Positions 1 to 7,950 of a DNA stretch of 13,381 nucleotides are shown piece by piece (position 1 is the first letter of the stretch; each line of letters starts with the position of its first letter). A program made the position numbers and the translations under genes. The stretch is taken from positions 1-13,381 of the forward strand of contig UQDU01000051.1 of the NCBI GenBank assembly GCA_900539915.1, given 5' to 3'. The notes beneath the pieces were generated by a model that ran no database searches, was not told where the DNA came from, and was given only the letters and a program-made list of their open reading frames with translations. Origin of the DNA: an uncultured Bacteroidales bacterium (GTDB lineage: Bacteria; Bacteroidota; Bacteroidia; Bacteroidales; Muribaculaceae).

Positions 1-52
1 TTAATCAAAAGATACACCACTCAGGATTTAACTTTTGTTATTAAACACCCTC

Positions 53-1099
53 TTATTTATCTGACTCGTGTTTGGCTGCGAGATATTCGTCAATCGTCTT
101 GCGCAGGCCGTCCTCAAGGCTTGTAGGGGCAACGAACCCGAAGTCGCGCTCGGCATCGCGGACATCGCATGACCAGTTACGCTGACGCATTATAATATAT
201 TTGTCGCGATTGAGGGTCGAGGGCTTCATCCTTATGACTCCGATTTTCTCGGCCACGGCCGACACCATATAGGTGGCCCAAAGGGGCAGACGGAGCGGCA
301 CGACCCATTTGCCTCCAAGCAGACGCGCCACGAGATGCCGGAACTCGCGCTGGCTATAGGCACGCGGCTCTGATATGATGTATGCGTGGTGGAGCGCGGC
401 TGCTGAGGGCAGCGCGTCAAAGATGGCCTTGGCCAGATCCTCCACGTAGATAAATGTCAATAGCTGCTTGCAGAAACCCACCCCGAAGTCCACATGGGAG
501 TCAATGGACTTTATCATCATCAGATAGTCCTGTTCGTGAGGTCCATAGACTCCCGTGGGGCGAAAGATTATCCAGGGGAAATCGGGCAACGTCTGCAAAT
601 ATGTCTCCGCCTTGATTTTTGACAGCCCGTATTTGGTATTGGGCTGAGGGATGCTTTCGCGGTCATACGGACGGTAGCCCTTCTCGTCATTAGGCCCGAG
701 CGCACTCAGGCTGCTCATGTAGAGGAAAGCCCGGGGAGTCAGCCCGTTGGCGCGAATCACCTCCACCACCGTCCTCAGATACCCGAAATTGATACGGTTG
801 AAGTCAGCGAAATTGGTGCACTTCGTAGCCCCGAGGTTATACACTATGTAGTCCCACTTCTCACCCTCGGGCAACGCAGCGGTCAGAGCCGAAGCCATCT
901 GGCCGGCATCGTCATAATCGAGGGTGACAAACTTCAGCGCAGCGTCTTGCAGAAACTTGCGCGAGGTCGATTCCCTGACCGTCACCCATGTCTCATAGCC
1001 GCGTCGGAGCGACTCGGCAGCAATGAAACCGCCTATAAAGCCTCCGCCGCCGATAATCAGCACGCGCTTTGCCGAAGCATTGTTATTGTCTGTTTCCAT
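53..1099 (-). CDS. NAD-dependent epimerase/dehydratase (extended SDR family)
   Basis: A 348-residue protein of the extended short-chain dehydrogenase/reductase type, which acts on nucleotide sugars or related substrates with bound NAD(P). Seen: an N-terminal Rossmann glycine motif GGGGFIG (residues 17-23), SSLSALGP (129-136) at the catalytic Ser/Thr position, the catalytic pair Tyr157 and Lys161 in YGLSK, and RPTGVYGP (180-187), a strong family motif after the active site. The C-terminal part, which sets substrate choice, gives no clear substrate. Similar proteins from Bacteroidota are usually named only as NAD-dependent epimerase/dehydratase, so no pathway can be assigned. The ATG at 1099 lies 28 bases after the phosphopantetheinyl transferase stop, which suggests it is the last gene of that operon. 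A 3-beta-hydroxysteroid dehydrogenase-like or dihydroflavonol reductase-like activity is also possible. The family is secure; the function is open. Confidence 0.9.
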   Translation of the reverse strand: METDNNNASAKRVLIIGGGGFIGGFIAAESLRRGYETWVTVRESTSRKFLQDAALKFVTLDYDDAGQMASALTAALPEGEKWDYIVYNLGATKCTNFADFNRINFGYLRTVVEVIRANGLTPRAFLYMSSLSALGPNDEKGYRPYDRESIPQPNTKYGLSKIKAETYLQTLPDFPWIIFRPTGVYGPHEQDYLMMIKSIDSHVDFGVGFCKQLLTFIYVEDLAKAIFDALPSAAALHHAYIISEPRAYSQREFRHLVARLLGGKWVVPLRLPLWATYMVSAVAEKIGVIRMKPSTLNRDKYIIMRQRNWSCDVRDAERDFGFVAPTSLEDGLRKTIDEYLAAKHESDK

Positions 1100-1127
1100 A
1101 GTCGTGTCAATTCATGTTGAGATATAA

Positions 1128-1643
1128 TCAGGAGATGCCGCGGCCTACAGGCAGAGCCAGAGCCACCATCCCCTCCTTGCCTCCCTCCCAGCGCACCTCA
1201 TAGAGGCTTTCCTCGCCGAGATGGGCCAGCGGTATGCCCATCAGCCCCGGCGGCTGCTCAGGCATCGCCTTATACACCGCCTCCTTGGCTGTCCACGCCC
1301 TCAGATAGTCGATGTCGGCGTGCATATGCTCCAGCTGCCTCGGAGTGAGCCACTTGGACGCAGTGGCCACAAGCGCATCGCGCCATGTCTCCACATCGAC
1401 ACCCACCGGGCAGCCGCGGCTGACTGCCAGCACCGCCTCCTCGCGGCTGTGGCTTATGGATATGAAGTGCGGGAAACCCTCGACCGAAGGCCTCCCGCAC
1501 GTATCATGCAACAGTTTTACCTCCCGGCCAAACGCCTCTGCGAGCAGCTCCCTGACGGCAGCTCTCTCAGCATCCCGACGGCTGTCAAATGACGGTGACA
1601 GCCTGACGATGCGTCGCCGGTACAGTCTCACCTCATCAGTCAC
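1128..1643 (-). CDS. 4'-phosphopantetheinyl transferase superfamily protein
   Basis: A 171-residue enzyme of the Sfp/HetI/AcpT superfamily, which moves 4'-phosphopantetheine from coenzyme A to a conserved serine of an acyl or peptidyl carrier protein in the cytoplasm. Seen: the three family motifs in order, SISHS (62-66), GVDVE (81-85, with the Mg2+-binding acidic residues) and WTAKEAVYKA (117-126, the WxxKE motif). An upstream CGRPSVEGFPHFISISHS-like stretch matches the usual substrate-binding approach. The length is near that of short AcpT-like forms rather than full Sfp (about 220), and the C-terminal tail is short. Its ATG (1643) overlaps the end of the upstream membrane-protein gene by 8 bases, which points to translational coupling. 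No carrier protein or polyketide/fatty-acid synthase gene is in the window, so its target is unknown. Confidence 0.9.
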   Translation of the reverse strand: MTDEVRLYRRRIVRLSPSFDSRRDAERAAVRELLAEAFGREVKLLHDTCGRPSVEGFPHFISISHSREEAVLAVSRGCPVGVDVETWRDALVATASKWLTPRQLEHMHADIDYLRAWTAKEAVYKAMPEQPPGLMGIPLAHLGEESLYEVRWEGGKEGMVALALPVGRGIS

Positions 1644-2352
1644 GCTGCGAACCGAAGAATCTCAGCAGATAGAGGAAGAGGTTGATAAAGTCGAGATAGA
1701 GAGTAAGGGCACCTATCGTGGCCAGACGGCCCACGCTTTCAGAGGGTGCCATCAGAGCCATGTTCTTGATCTGCTGGGTGTCCCATGCGGTGAGACCAAC
1801 GAAAATCAGTACACCTGCGCCGCTGATAATCCAGCCGAAGGTGTCGCTCGGCCATATCATGTTGACCACGATGCAGATAATCAGGCCGATAAGAGCCATG
1901 AAGAGTATGGAACCCATCTTCGAGAGGTCCTTGGCAGTGAAGAAGCCGTAGATGCTCATCGCGCCGAACGTGCCGGCGGTGATGAAGAACGTCTTCACGA
2001 TGCTCGCGCCGGTATATATGAGGAATATCGGGGCGAGAGAGAGACCGTTGACCACCGCAAACAGGTAGAACAGAGCCGTGGCAGCTGCCGACGACAGCTT
2101 ATTGATGGCTCCGGAGATGGCTATGACAAGCACGATTTCGACACCCAGCAGGAGCCACATGGCCCAAGAGTGTGAAAACATGAAATTGAGATAGGCCGCT
2201 GACGATGCACCCCACATTGACACAAACGCAGTGACAAGCATGCCGAGAAACATCTTCAGGTACACACGCTTCATCACCTGTGACACAGGGTTGCCCACGA
2301 CATACTGAGTATCAGTACGGGGATGGTCATTATAGTTTTGAAACTGGTTCAT
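1636..2352 (-). CDS. Bax inhibitor-1 / YccA family membrane protein
   Basis: A 238-residue multi-pass inner-membrane protein of the BI-1/YccA/TMBIM family. Family members include E. coli YccA, which affects FtsH proteolysis, and BsYetJ, a pH-sensitive Ca2+ channel; the role here is unknown. Seen: a hydrophilic N-terminus (about 25 residues), then about seven hydrophobic segments, then the family's C-terminal signature with WDTQQIKNM and a final helix around LYLDFINLFLYLLRFFG. I chose the ATG at 2352. The frame stays open upstream to a TTG at 2397, but the extra 15 residues are polar and not family-like. It is probably the first gene of an operon with the overlapping phosphopantetheinyl transferase and the epimerase gene. 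The 119 bases between it and argS are A/T-rich and must hold its promoter, but I found no convincing -33/-7 pair there. Confidence 0.9.
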   Translation of the reverse strand: MNQFQNYNDHPRTDTQYVVGNPVSQVMKRVYLKMFLGMLVTAFVSMWGASSAAYLNFMFSHSWAMWLLLGVEIVLVIAISGAINKLSSAAATALFYLFAVVNGLSLAPIFLIYTGASIVKTFFITAGTFGAMSIYGFFTAKDLSKMGSILFMALIGLIICIVVNMIWPSDTFGWIISGAGVLIFVGLTAWDTQQIKNMALMAPSESVGRLATIGALTLYLDFINLFLYLLRFFGSQRD

Positions 2353-2471
2353 AGTTGATTTGCTTTTTGGTTGGTTAGTGATTGATTCAGATGGCAATTT
2401 AGTTCATTCATTGAATTTCAACGCAAAAATCAATGTTAATGTTTTGCAAAATCGCCACTACCCGGTGCGGA

Positions 2472-4259
2472 TTACATCCTTTCGGGCACTTTTATGCCCA
2501 AAAGCCCCATGCCGCGGCGGATTACATCGGCGGTGACGGCACTCAGCTCAAGACGCATCGAGCGCGTGGCAGCATCCTCCTCCTTGAGTATCGAGCAATC
2601 GTGGTAGAACTGGTTATACTCCTTGACAAGGTCATAGATGTAGTTGGCTATCAGAGCCGGCGAATATGACCGGCCGGCCTCACGGACCACCGACGGGAAA
2701 TCGGCCAGACGGCGTATCAGAGTCACCTCGCGCTCGCCGGGCACCACCGCCGTGAAGTCCGCGCCGCGCATCCCGGCCTCATCGGCCTTGCGGAGCACAC
2801 TGCGTATGCGCGCATAGGTGTACTGGATGAAAGGCCCGGTGTTGCCGTTGAAGTCTATGGATTCCTTGGGGTTGAAGGTCATGTTTTTGCGCGGATCCAC
2901 CTTGAGCAGGAAGTATTTCAACGCGCCGAGACCCACTGTCTCGGTTATCTCGTCAATCTCCTCGGGGGTGCAGCCGTCAAGCTTGCCGAGTTCGGCCGAC
3001 ACGCTCCGTGCGGTGTTGACCATCTCGTCCATCAGGTCGTCGGCGTCGACCACGGTGCCCTCGCGGCTCTTCATCTTGCCCTCGGGAAGCTCCACCATGC
3101 CGTAGCTGAAATGCACGAGGTCTTTACCCCACTTGAATCCGAGTTTGTCAAGCAGCAGCGACAGCACCTGGAAGTGGTAGTTCTGCTCGTTGCCTACGAC
3201 ATATATCATCTTGTCGATAGGATAGTCCTGATAGCGGAGCTTGGCGGTGCCGATGTCCTGGGTCATGTAGACCGAAGTGCCGTCCTTACGCAGCAGCAGC
3301 TTGTGGTCAAGGCCGTCGGCGGTCAGGTCGGCCCATACAGAGCCGTCGTCCTTGCGGTACATGATGCCCTTTTCGAGCCCTTCGAGCACTTTCTCCTTAC
3401 CCTCGAGATAGGTGTTGCTCTCGTAGTATATCTTGTCGAAGTCCACGCCCATGCGCTCGTAGGTCTCGTCAAATCCGGCATAGACCCAGCGGTTCATCAT
3501 CTCCCACAGCGAACGCACTTCGGGGTCTTTCTGTTCCCACTTGCGGAGCATTTCACGCGCCTCAAGCATCAGAGGCGAAGCGGCCTCGGCCTCCTCCTGG
3601 GTCATCCCCTTGGCCATCAGTTCCTTGACCTCGGCCTTGTAGTGCTTGTCAAACAGCACGTAGAAGTCGCCTATCAGGTGGTCGCCCTTCTTGCCGGTGC
3701 TCTCGGGAGTGGCCCCGTCGCCCCACTTCTGCCATGCGAGCATCGACTTGCAGATGTGGATGCCGCGGTCATTGACGATGTTGGTCTTGACAACGCGGTT
3801 GCCGCATGCCTTGAGGATGCTTGCGAGGCTGTAGCCGAGCAATATGTTGCGCAGATGTCCCAGATGCAGGGGCTTGTTGGTGTTGGGCGACGAATATTCC
3901 ACCATCACCAGCGGCGAGTTCTCATCGGCTTTGGCGAAGCCATAGTCCTCCTGACGGGCTATGCCGCGGAGCACACTGTTCCAGAACGTAGGGTCGATGA
4001 CGAGGTTAAGGAAACCCTTGATGACGTTGTAACGGCTCACCGCCGGCTCGTTGTCGACGAGATAGTCGCCGATTTCCTTGGCCACGGCATCAGGAGCCTT
4101 GCGGGCAGCCTTGACCCACGGGAAAACCACAAGCGTCATATCTCCCTCAAACTCCTTCTTGGTGGCCTGTGGGATGATGGTCGACGGCTCCACGTCAAGT
4201 CCGTAGAGGTCTTTGAGAGCCTTGGCGGCAGATATGCGTATTATGCTGTCGGGTGACAT
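2472..4259 (-). CDS. argS: Arginyl-tRNA synthetase
   Basis: A 595-residue class I aminoacyl-tRNA synthetase that charges tRNA-Arg with arginine using ATP. Seen: an N-terminal additional domain (about 1-110) typical of ArgRS, the HIGH-type motif HLGH (132-135) after SSPNTNKP, which is diagnostic for ArgRS, the KMSKS-type loop KMKSREGT (395-402), and an all-helical anticodon-binding (DALR) domain from about residue 475, starting near IQYTYARIRSVLRKA and ending GIKVPERM. Both motifs and the length (usual 550-600) indicate an intact enzyme. The ATG at 4259 is 48 bases after the Mrp gene stop, so it may be read from the trmB-mrp promoter, although the 48-base A/T-rich gap could hold its own. The 119 bases after its stop show no good terminator. 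Confidence 0.97.
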   Translation of the reverse strand: MSPDSIIRISAAKALKDLYGLDVEPSTIIPQATKKEFEGDMTLVVFPWVKAARKAPDAVAKEIGDYLVDNEPAVSRYNVIKGFLNLVIDPTFWNSVLRGIARQEDYGFAKADENSPLVMVEYSSPNTNKPLHLGHLRNILLGYSLASILKACGNRVVKTNIVNDRGIHICKSMLAWQKWGDGATPESTGKKGDHLIGDFYVLFDKHYKAEVKELMAKGMTQEEAEAASPLMLEAREMLRKWEQKDPEVRSLWEMMNRWVYAGFDETYERMGVDFDKIYYESNTYLEGKEKVLEGLEKGIMYRKDDGSVWADLTADGLDHKLLLRKDGTSVYMTQDIGTAKLRYQDYPIDKMIYVVGNEQNYHFQVLSLLLDKLGFKWGKDLVHFSYGMVELPEGKMKSREGTVVDADDLMDEMVNTARSVSAELGKLDGCTPEEIDEITETVGLGALKYFLLKVDPRKNMTFNPKESIDFNGNTGPFIQYTYARIRSVLRKADEAGMRGADFTAVVPGEREVTLIRRLADFPSVVREAGRSYSPALIANYIYDLVKEYNQFYHDCSILKEEDAATRSMRLELSAVTADVIRRGMGLLGIKVPERM

Positions 4260-4307
4260 GTATCTTAGTTTATATATGTATGTTGGTTGGGGAAATAGTT
4301 ACAGGTT

Positions 4308-5408
4308 TCAGTGGCTGAGACGCACGTGCTGCGTTGGGGGCAGCGTGTCGTTGCGCTCGTTGACGGCATCTATCACCTCATGGGCCAGATGCAGGAATGC
4401 GTGCGAGGCGGCATTGTCCTTGAGGGCTATGGGGGTGCCGGCGTCGGCATCCTCCCTGATGGAGGCCACAAGCGGTATCTGCGCCAGCAGCTTCACTCCG
4501 AGTTCCTCGGCCAAGCGCACACCGCCCTCCTTGCCGAAGATGTAGTAACGCTCGTCGGGATGCTCCTCGGGGGTGAACCATGCCATGTTTTCCACGAGGC
4601 CGAGTATAGGCACATTGACCTGCTTGCCCGTGAACATGGATATGCCCTTACGCGCATCGGCCAGAGCCACATCCTGGGGCGTGGTCACGATGACGGTGCC
4701 GGTGATGTCGAGGGTCTGCACGAGTGTCAGATGTATGTCGCTGGTGCCGGGGGGCATGTCTATCAGGAAATAGTCAAGTTCGCCCCAGTCGCCGTCGCTG
4801 ATAAGCTGCTTGAGCGCATTGGAAGCCATGCCTCCGCGCCACAGCACCGCGCTGTCCTTGTCGACAAGGAAACCGATGGAGAGCAGCTTGACACCGTATT
4901 TGTGGGCAGGGATGATTTTCTCCTTGCCGTCGACATGGTGCATGTAGAGCTTCTCATCCTCCACGCCGAACATCTTGGGCATCGAGGGGCCGAAAATATC
5001 GGCATCCAGCAGCCCCACCTTGTAGCCTTCACGGGCCAGAGCCACAGCGAGGTTGCATGCCACGGTGGACTTGCCCACGCCGCCCTTGCCCGACGATATG
5101 CCCACTATGTTCCTGACTCCGGCAAGCGGACGCTCCGACGGCTGCGGCGCAACATGCTTGGCCGACGGGGTGATGGTGGCTTCTATCTCAGGTGATATAT
5201 AGGTGTGGAGCGACGCTTCGGCAGCCTTGACAAGCGATTTCATAAACGGGTCGGTAGGCCGGTCAAACTCCAGGGTGAAGCTGACCTTGTTGCCGTCGAT
5301 GCGTATGTCATCGGCCACCATGCCGAGCTCTACGATGTTTTTGCCGTTGCCCGGATAGCGGACATTGCGCAGCGCATCGAGTATGAGGTTAGGATAAAGT
5401 GTTTCCAT
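4308..5408 (-). CDS. mrp: Mrp/NBP35 (ApbC) family P-loop ATPase, Fe-S cluster carrier type
   Basis: A 366-residue cytoplasmic P-loop ATPase of the Mrp/ApbC/NBP35 family, thought to bind and hand over Fe-S clusters. Seen: an N-terminal MIP18/DUF59-type domain (about 1-85), a linker, then a deviant Walker A motif SGKGGVGKST (106-115), the switch segment LLDADIFGPSMPKMFG (133-148), which is strongly family-specific, Walker B-like DYFLIDMPPGTSD (212-224) and VTTPQDVALADARKG (241-255). Odd: the CxxC cluster-binding motif expected after the ENM segment is absent. This region reads ENMAWFTPEEHPDERYYIFG (273-292), and the only cysteine in the whole protein is Cys118, next to the P loop. A name implying a bound cluster is therefore inferred from the family only. 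It lies 20 bases after trmB and 48 before argS. Confidence 0.92.
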   Translation of the reverse strand: METLYPNLILDALRNVRYPGNGKNIVELGMVADDIRIDGNKVSFTLEFDRPTDPFMKSLVKAAEASLHTYISPEIEATITPSAKHVAPQPSERPLAGVRNIVGISSGKGGVGKSTVACNLAVALAREGYKVGLLDADIFGPSMPKMFGVEDEKLYMHHVDGKEKIIPAHKYGVKLLSIGFLVDKDSAVLWRGGMASNALKQLISDGDWGELDYFLIDMPPGTSDIHLTLVQTLDITGTVIVTTPQDVALADARKGISMFTGKQVNVPILGLVENMAWFTPEEHPDERYYIFGKEGGVRLAEELGVKLLAQIPLVASIREDADAGTPIALKDNAASHAFLHLAHEVIDAVNERNDTLPPTQHVRLSH

Positions 5409-5428
5409 GTGGGATGTTTGCGATTTTC

Positions 5429-6208
5429 TTATTCATTGTCGGGCGGCGGCACGTTGCCCTGCAGCACTCCGCGCGAAAACGAGCGGTAGGTGTCATGTTC
5501 GGGCTCGGTCTCAGGCTCATTGGCTATATCGGCAGCCGGGATGTTGAAGCCGAGATACTTTATGGTCAGGCCACGCGAGAGCCACTGCTGCTCGTAGTAG
5601 GTGCGTATCTCTTTCAGACCGTCGGGGAGGTCGGTCGAGGCCTCTGCCCCATACAGGTCCGACGTGCGGCCCGACGGGGTGATTCCGTTGGCCTCCAGCA
5701 TGTCACATGTATAGGTGTAGAGAAACGGGCTGTCGGTCTTCAGACGTATGACCGCATCGTGCTTGCACACCTGACGGTAGAGATTGACAAACCGTGTGGA
5801 GGTCAGGCGTTTGCGCACCTTCTTCATCTGAGGGTCGGGGAATGTGATCCATATCTCGCTCACCTCCCCGGGCGCGAAGAAATAGGGCAGCAGCTCGATG
5901 TTGGTCCTCAGAAACGCCACATTGTCCATGTGACGCTCGTCGGCCTGTGTGGCTCCGTGCCACATGCGCGCGCCCTTGATGTCGAGCCCTATGTAGTTGC
6001 GGTCAGCATACCGCTCTGCCAGCCCTACGGTGTATTCGCCCTTGCCGCAGCCGAGTTCCAGCACTATGGGATGGTCGTTGTGGAAATACCCGCTGCCCCA
6101 CTTCCCTTTAAGCGGAAATCCCTCTGCTCGGACACGGGCAAAAGGATACTGGAACACGCAGGGCAGCGTCTCCATCTCGCTGAACTTCTTTAGCTTGTTT
6201 TTACCCAT
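5429..6208 (-). CDS. trmB: tRNA (guanine-N7-)-methyltransferase, m7G46
   Basis: A 259-residue SAM-dependent Rossmann-fold methyltransferase that makes m7G at position 46 in the variable loop of tRNAs. Seen: the SAM-binding motif ELGCGKGEYT (51-60), the acidic end of the second strand in YIGLDIKGARM (72-82), the family signature TFPDPQMKKVRKRL (122-135), and RLKTDSPFLYTYT (155-167). The conserved pattern GxGxGxxxxxxA and the FPDPWxKxRHxKRR-like motif make the assignment secure. Gln replaces the usual Trp in the second motif. The C-terminal tail (about 225-259, acidic and proline-rich) is longer than in E. coli TrmB. The ATG at 6208 is the first start after 77 non-coding bases. The mrp gene follows after 20 bases, so the two are probably co-transcribed. 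Confidence 0.95.
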   Translation of the reverse strand: MGKNKLKKFSEMETLPCVFQYPFARVRAEGFPLKGKWGSGYFHNDHPIVLELGCGKGEYTVGLAERYADRNYIGLDIKGARMWHGATQADERHMDNVAFLRTNIELLPYFFAPGEVSEIWITFPDPQMKKVRKRLTSTRFVNLYRQVCKHDAVIRLKTDSPFLYTYTCDMLEANGITPSGRTSDLYGAEASTDLPDGLKEIRTYYEQQWLSRGLTIKYLGFNIPAADIANEPETEPEHDTYRSFSRGVLQGNVPPPDNE

Positions 6209-6285
6209 CTAAACTGTTTCGGATGGCTGTTATTTATCTGTTATTCCGGGAGTCAGGATACCGGGACGCACAGTCAGGCCGGAAA

Positions 6286-7791
6286 TCACTTCCTGAGGAG
6301 CTTGAACTGCCCCTTGCGTCCGTCGGATGTGGTCACGCTCACGGTGTAGAAGTCCTCGCCGAAGCCCGAGGTATCGAAGGATGCACGGTCGGTGCTCATC
6401 AAAGTGGCCGGGATAAGCACACCGTTGAGGCCGCCTACCACAGCATCCTTGATGCCGGCGGAAGCAGAAATGACGAGCACACGGCCTTCAAAGCGCACTT
6501 TGACATCAGCCATGTCGTTGTTGTCGCTTATCACGATGTCCTGCGCGCCCGAGGGTATTTCTATATTGAACTCCTTCCACTGGTCGGCATCCTTGAAGAG
6601 GTTGCCGGTGTCGGCATCGGCCACAAGGAGCGATATTTCGGGCTGATTGACATCTTTCCACACATCCTGACCGAGGTCAGGAACCGTCTTGAGGCTGTTG
6701 GCATCTATGTCGGAGAGGGAGGTCATGCCCTCCATGGCGTTGTCTCCTATATATGACACGCCGGCCGGTATGGTGACGTGCTCCATGCTGCTCATGCCCT
6801 TGTAGGCATAGCGGCCTATGGTTGCAGCCCGGGCCGGTATGAGGGTCACTGAATTAAGTGACGTGTTGCCTGTCATCATATAGTCCTCGACAGTGCTGAG
6901 GCCATCGGGAAGCACTACGGATGTCAGCGACGCATCGTCAAAGAAAGCTCCCTGACCTACAGTCTGCACGCTCTCGGGCATTATCACGGATGCCAAAGCT
7001 CCGCATCGGGCAAATGCCCACGCGCCTACTGACGTAAGCGCTGTGCTCGCCGACATATCGGCTGCTGTCAGGCCGCTGCCCTCAAATGCGCCGTCGCCTA
7101 TATCGGCCAGCGACGCTCCGAAATCAAACGTCTCGAGCGACGAGCATCCCATAAAGGCATCCTTGCCGATGCTCTCAAGAGTCGGACTGAGGGTGACGGA
7201 CTTCAGCGATGTGCAGTTTTTAAATGCGCCCTCGGGCAGACGGTCGGCGGCAAGTGTCACAGACCCAAGCGAGGAGCATCCGGCAAAGGCAAGCGAGCCG
7301 AGGGTGACGTCAGACGACGCCAGCGACACCGATGCCAGCTTGGTGGCTCCGGCAAATGCGCCGTCGCCCACGGTGGTCACCGCGGGGAGCGAGAGGGTCG
7401 TGGCGGCGATGCCGGCCAGCGAACCCTCGCCGAGGGTGGCTACCGATGCCGGCAGGGCCACTGATGTCAGCTTCATGCCGTGGAGAGCATAAGCCGGGAG
7501 CACATCGGCCGGACTCGAAGAGTAGCCTGTGAGCACCGGCGAGCCCGAATAGGCCTCGATGTTCGCGCCCGTAAGGTCTATGCTGACGAGATTAGTCATG
7601 CTGCGGTTGATGAAATCGAAGTCGGCGGCGTTCATCGGACCGCTGACTGCCAGCGATGTCACCGAAGCCGGTGTAGCGACAGCGTCTTTGAGTGTGCCGG
7701 CTTTTGTCAGCTCCACTGTATCTGCGGCAACATGATTGACAGCCATAGCCGCCATGGCCGAAACCGCAAAGGAGAGAATGCGTTTAATCAT
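6286..7791 (-). CDS. Secreted BspA-like leucine-rich repeat protein (LRR_5 type)
   Basis: A 501-residue exported protein. Seen: a signal peptide (positive MIKR, hydrophobic run, likely cut after AA at 22-23), then about twelve imperfect 22-24-residue repeats from about 100 to 375. Each has the BspA/LRR_5 pattern of 'L.SV.LP.SV..IG..AF.GC.SL', as in FKNCTSLKSVTLSPTLESIG and FMGCSSLETFDF. Such repeats form a curved solenoid used for binding and adhesion; BspA of Tannerella is the named example, but the ligand here is unknown. After the repeats comes a linker (about 380-430) and a C-terminal beta-rich segment ending FYTVSVTTSDGRKGQFKLLRK. This ending is loosely like a type IX secretion sorting domain but lacks its strongest residues. 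Promoter not seen. A terminator-like hairpin lies between it and the upstream aminotransferase gene, so it is probably a separate unit. Confidence 0.9.
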   Translation of the reverse strand: MIKRILSFAVSAMAAMAVNHVAADTVELTKAGTLKDAVATPASVTSLAVSGPMNAADFDFINRSMTNLVSIDLTGANIEAYSGSPVLTGYSSSPADVLPAYALHGMKLTSVALPASVATLGEGSLAGIAATTLSLPAVTTVGDGAFAGATKLASVSLASSDVTLGSLAFAGCSSLGSVTLAADRLPEGAFKNCTSLKSVTLSPTLESIGKDAFMGCSSLETFDFGASLADIGDGAFEGSGLTAADMSASTALTSVGAWAFARCGALASVIMPESVQTVGQGAFFDDASLTSVVLPDGLSTVEDYMMTGNTSLNSVTLIPARAATIGRYAYKGMSSMEHVTIPAGVSYIGDNAMEGMTSLSDIDANSLKTVPDLGQDVWKDVNQPEISLLVADADTGNLFKDADQWKEFNIEIPSGAQDIVISDNNDMADVKVRFEGRVLVISASAGIKDAVVGGLNGVLIPATLMSTDRASFDTSGFGEDFYTVSVTTSDGRKGQFKLLRK

Positions 7792-7850
7792 TGGTTTGTT
7801 TAGATGTCATTTAGGGTTGTGGCGGACAGGGATTTGTCTGTTCTGTTGGG

Positions 7851-7882
7851 AGAAAAGATGCAGCTGAGCGCGGCCCAGCTGC
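7851..7882 (-). terminator. Probable Rho-independent terminator after the aminotransferase gene
   Basis: On the minus strand GCAGCTG (7882-7876) pairs with CAGCTGC (7866-7860); after one mismatch two more pairs close a three-base loop. The stem is followed by ATCTTTTCTC. It is the second hairpin after the stop codon at 7951 and lies 69 bases before the start of the leucine-rich repeat gene. Confidence 0.5.
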
Positions 7883-7910
7883 CTGAAGGTTTGCAACATC
7901 CGCCGTCTGC

Positions 7911-7945
7911 TGCGTGGCCACCGCCGCCGAGGCGGCGGTGACGCA
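7911..7945 (-). other. Very stable hairpin directly after the aminotransferase stop
   Basis: A perfect 10-base inverted repeat CACCGCCGCC/GGCGGCGGTG (7940-7931 with 7928-7919) with a two-base centre extends, after a three-base bulge, by TGCGT/ACGCA (7945-7941 with 7915-7911). It begins five bases past the stop codon and overlaps the palindrome ACGCATGCGT (7941-7950). There is no T run after it, so it is not a standard terminator; it could protect the 3' end of the mRNA. Confidence 0.6.
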
Positions 7946-7950
7946 TGCGT

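Noticed and set aside
1..52. Possible gene end or RNA gene at the window start
   Set aside because: A/T-rich with no start, no tRNA-like fold and too short to judge.
1312..2175. Plus-strand open frame across the PPTase and BI-1 genes
   Set aside because: It spans two well-supported genes on the other strand and its product shows no coherent domain.
2353..2397. Upstream TTG start adding 15 residues to the BI-1 protein
   Set aside because: The added residues are polar and non-homologous in style, and an ATG at 2352 gives the usual family N-terminus.
2423..2447. GCAAAA/TTTTGC inverted repeat between argS and the BI-1 gene
   Set aside because: Only six A/T-rich pairs with a 13-base loop and no T run at a terminator position; too weak to call.
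3111..4256. Plus-strand open frame of 381 codons opposite argS
   Set aside because: ArgRS motifs on the minus strand are complete; the plus-strand product is a Val/His/Leu-rich shadow without family features.
6209..6285. TTCCGG/CCGGAA inverted repeat between the leucine-rich repeat gene and trmB
   Set aside because: Six pairs with a loop over 20 bases and no T run; it may be chance. No promoter of the phylum type was found here either.
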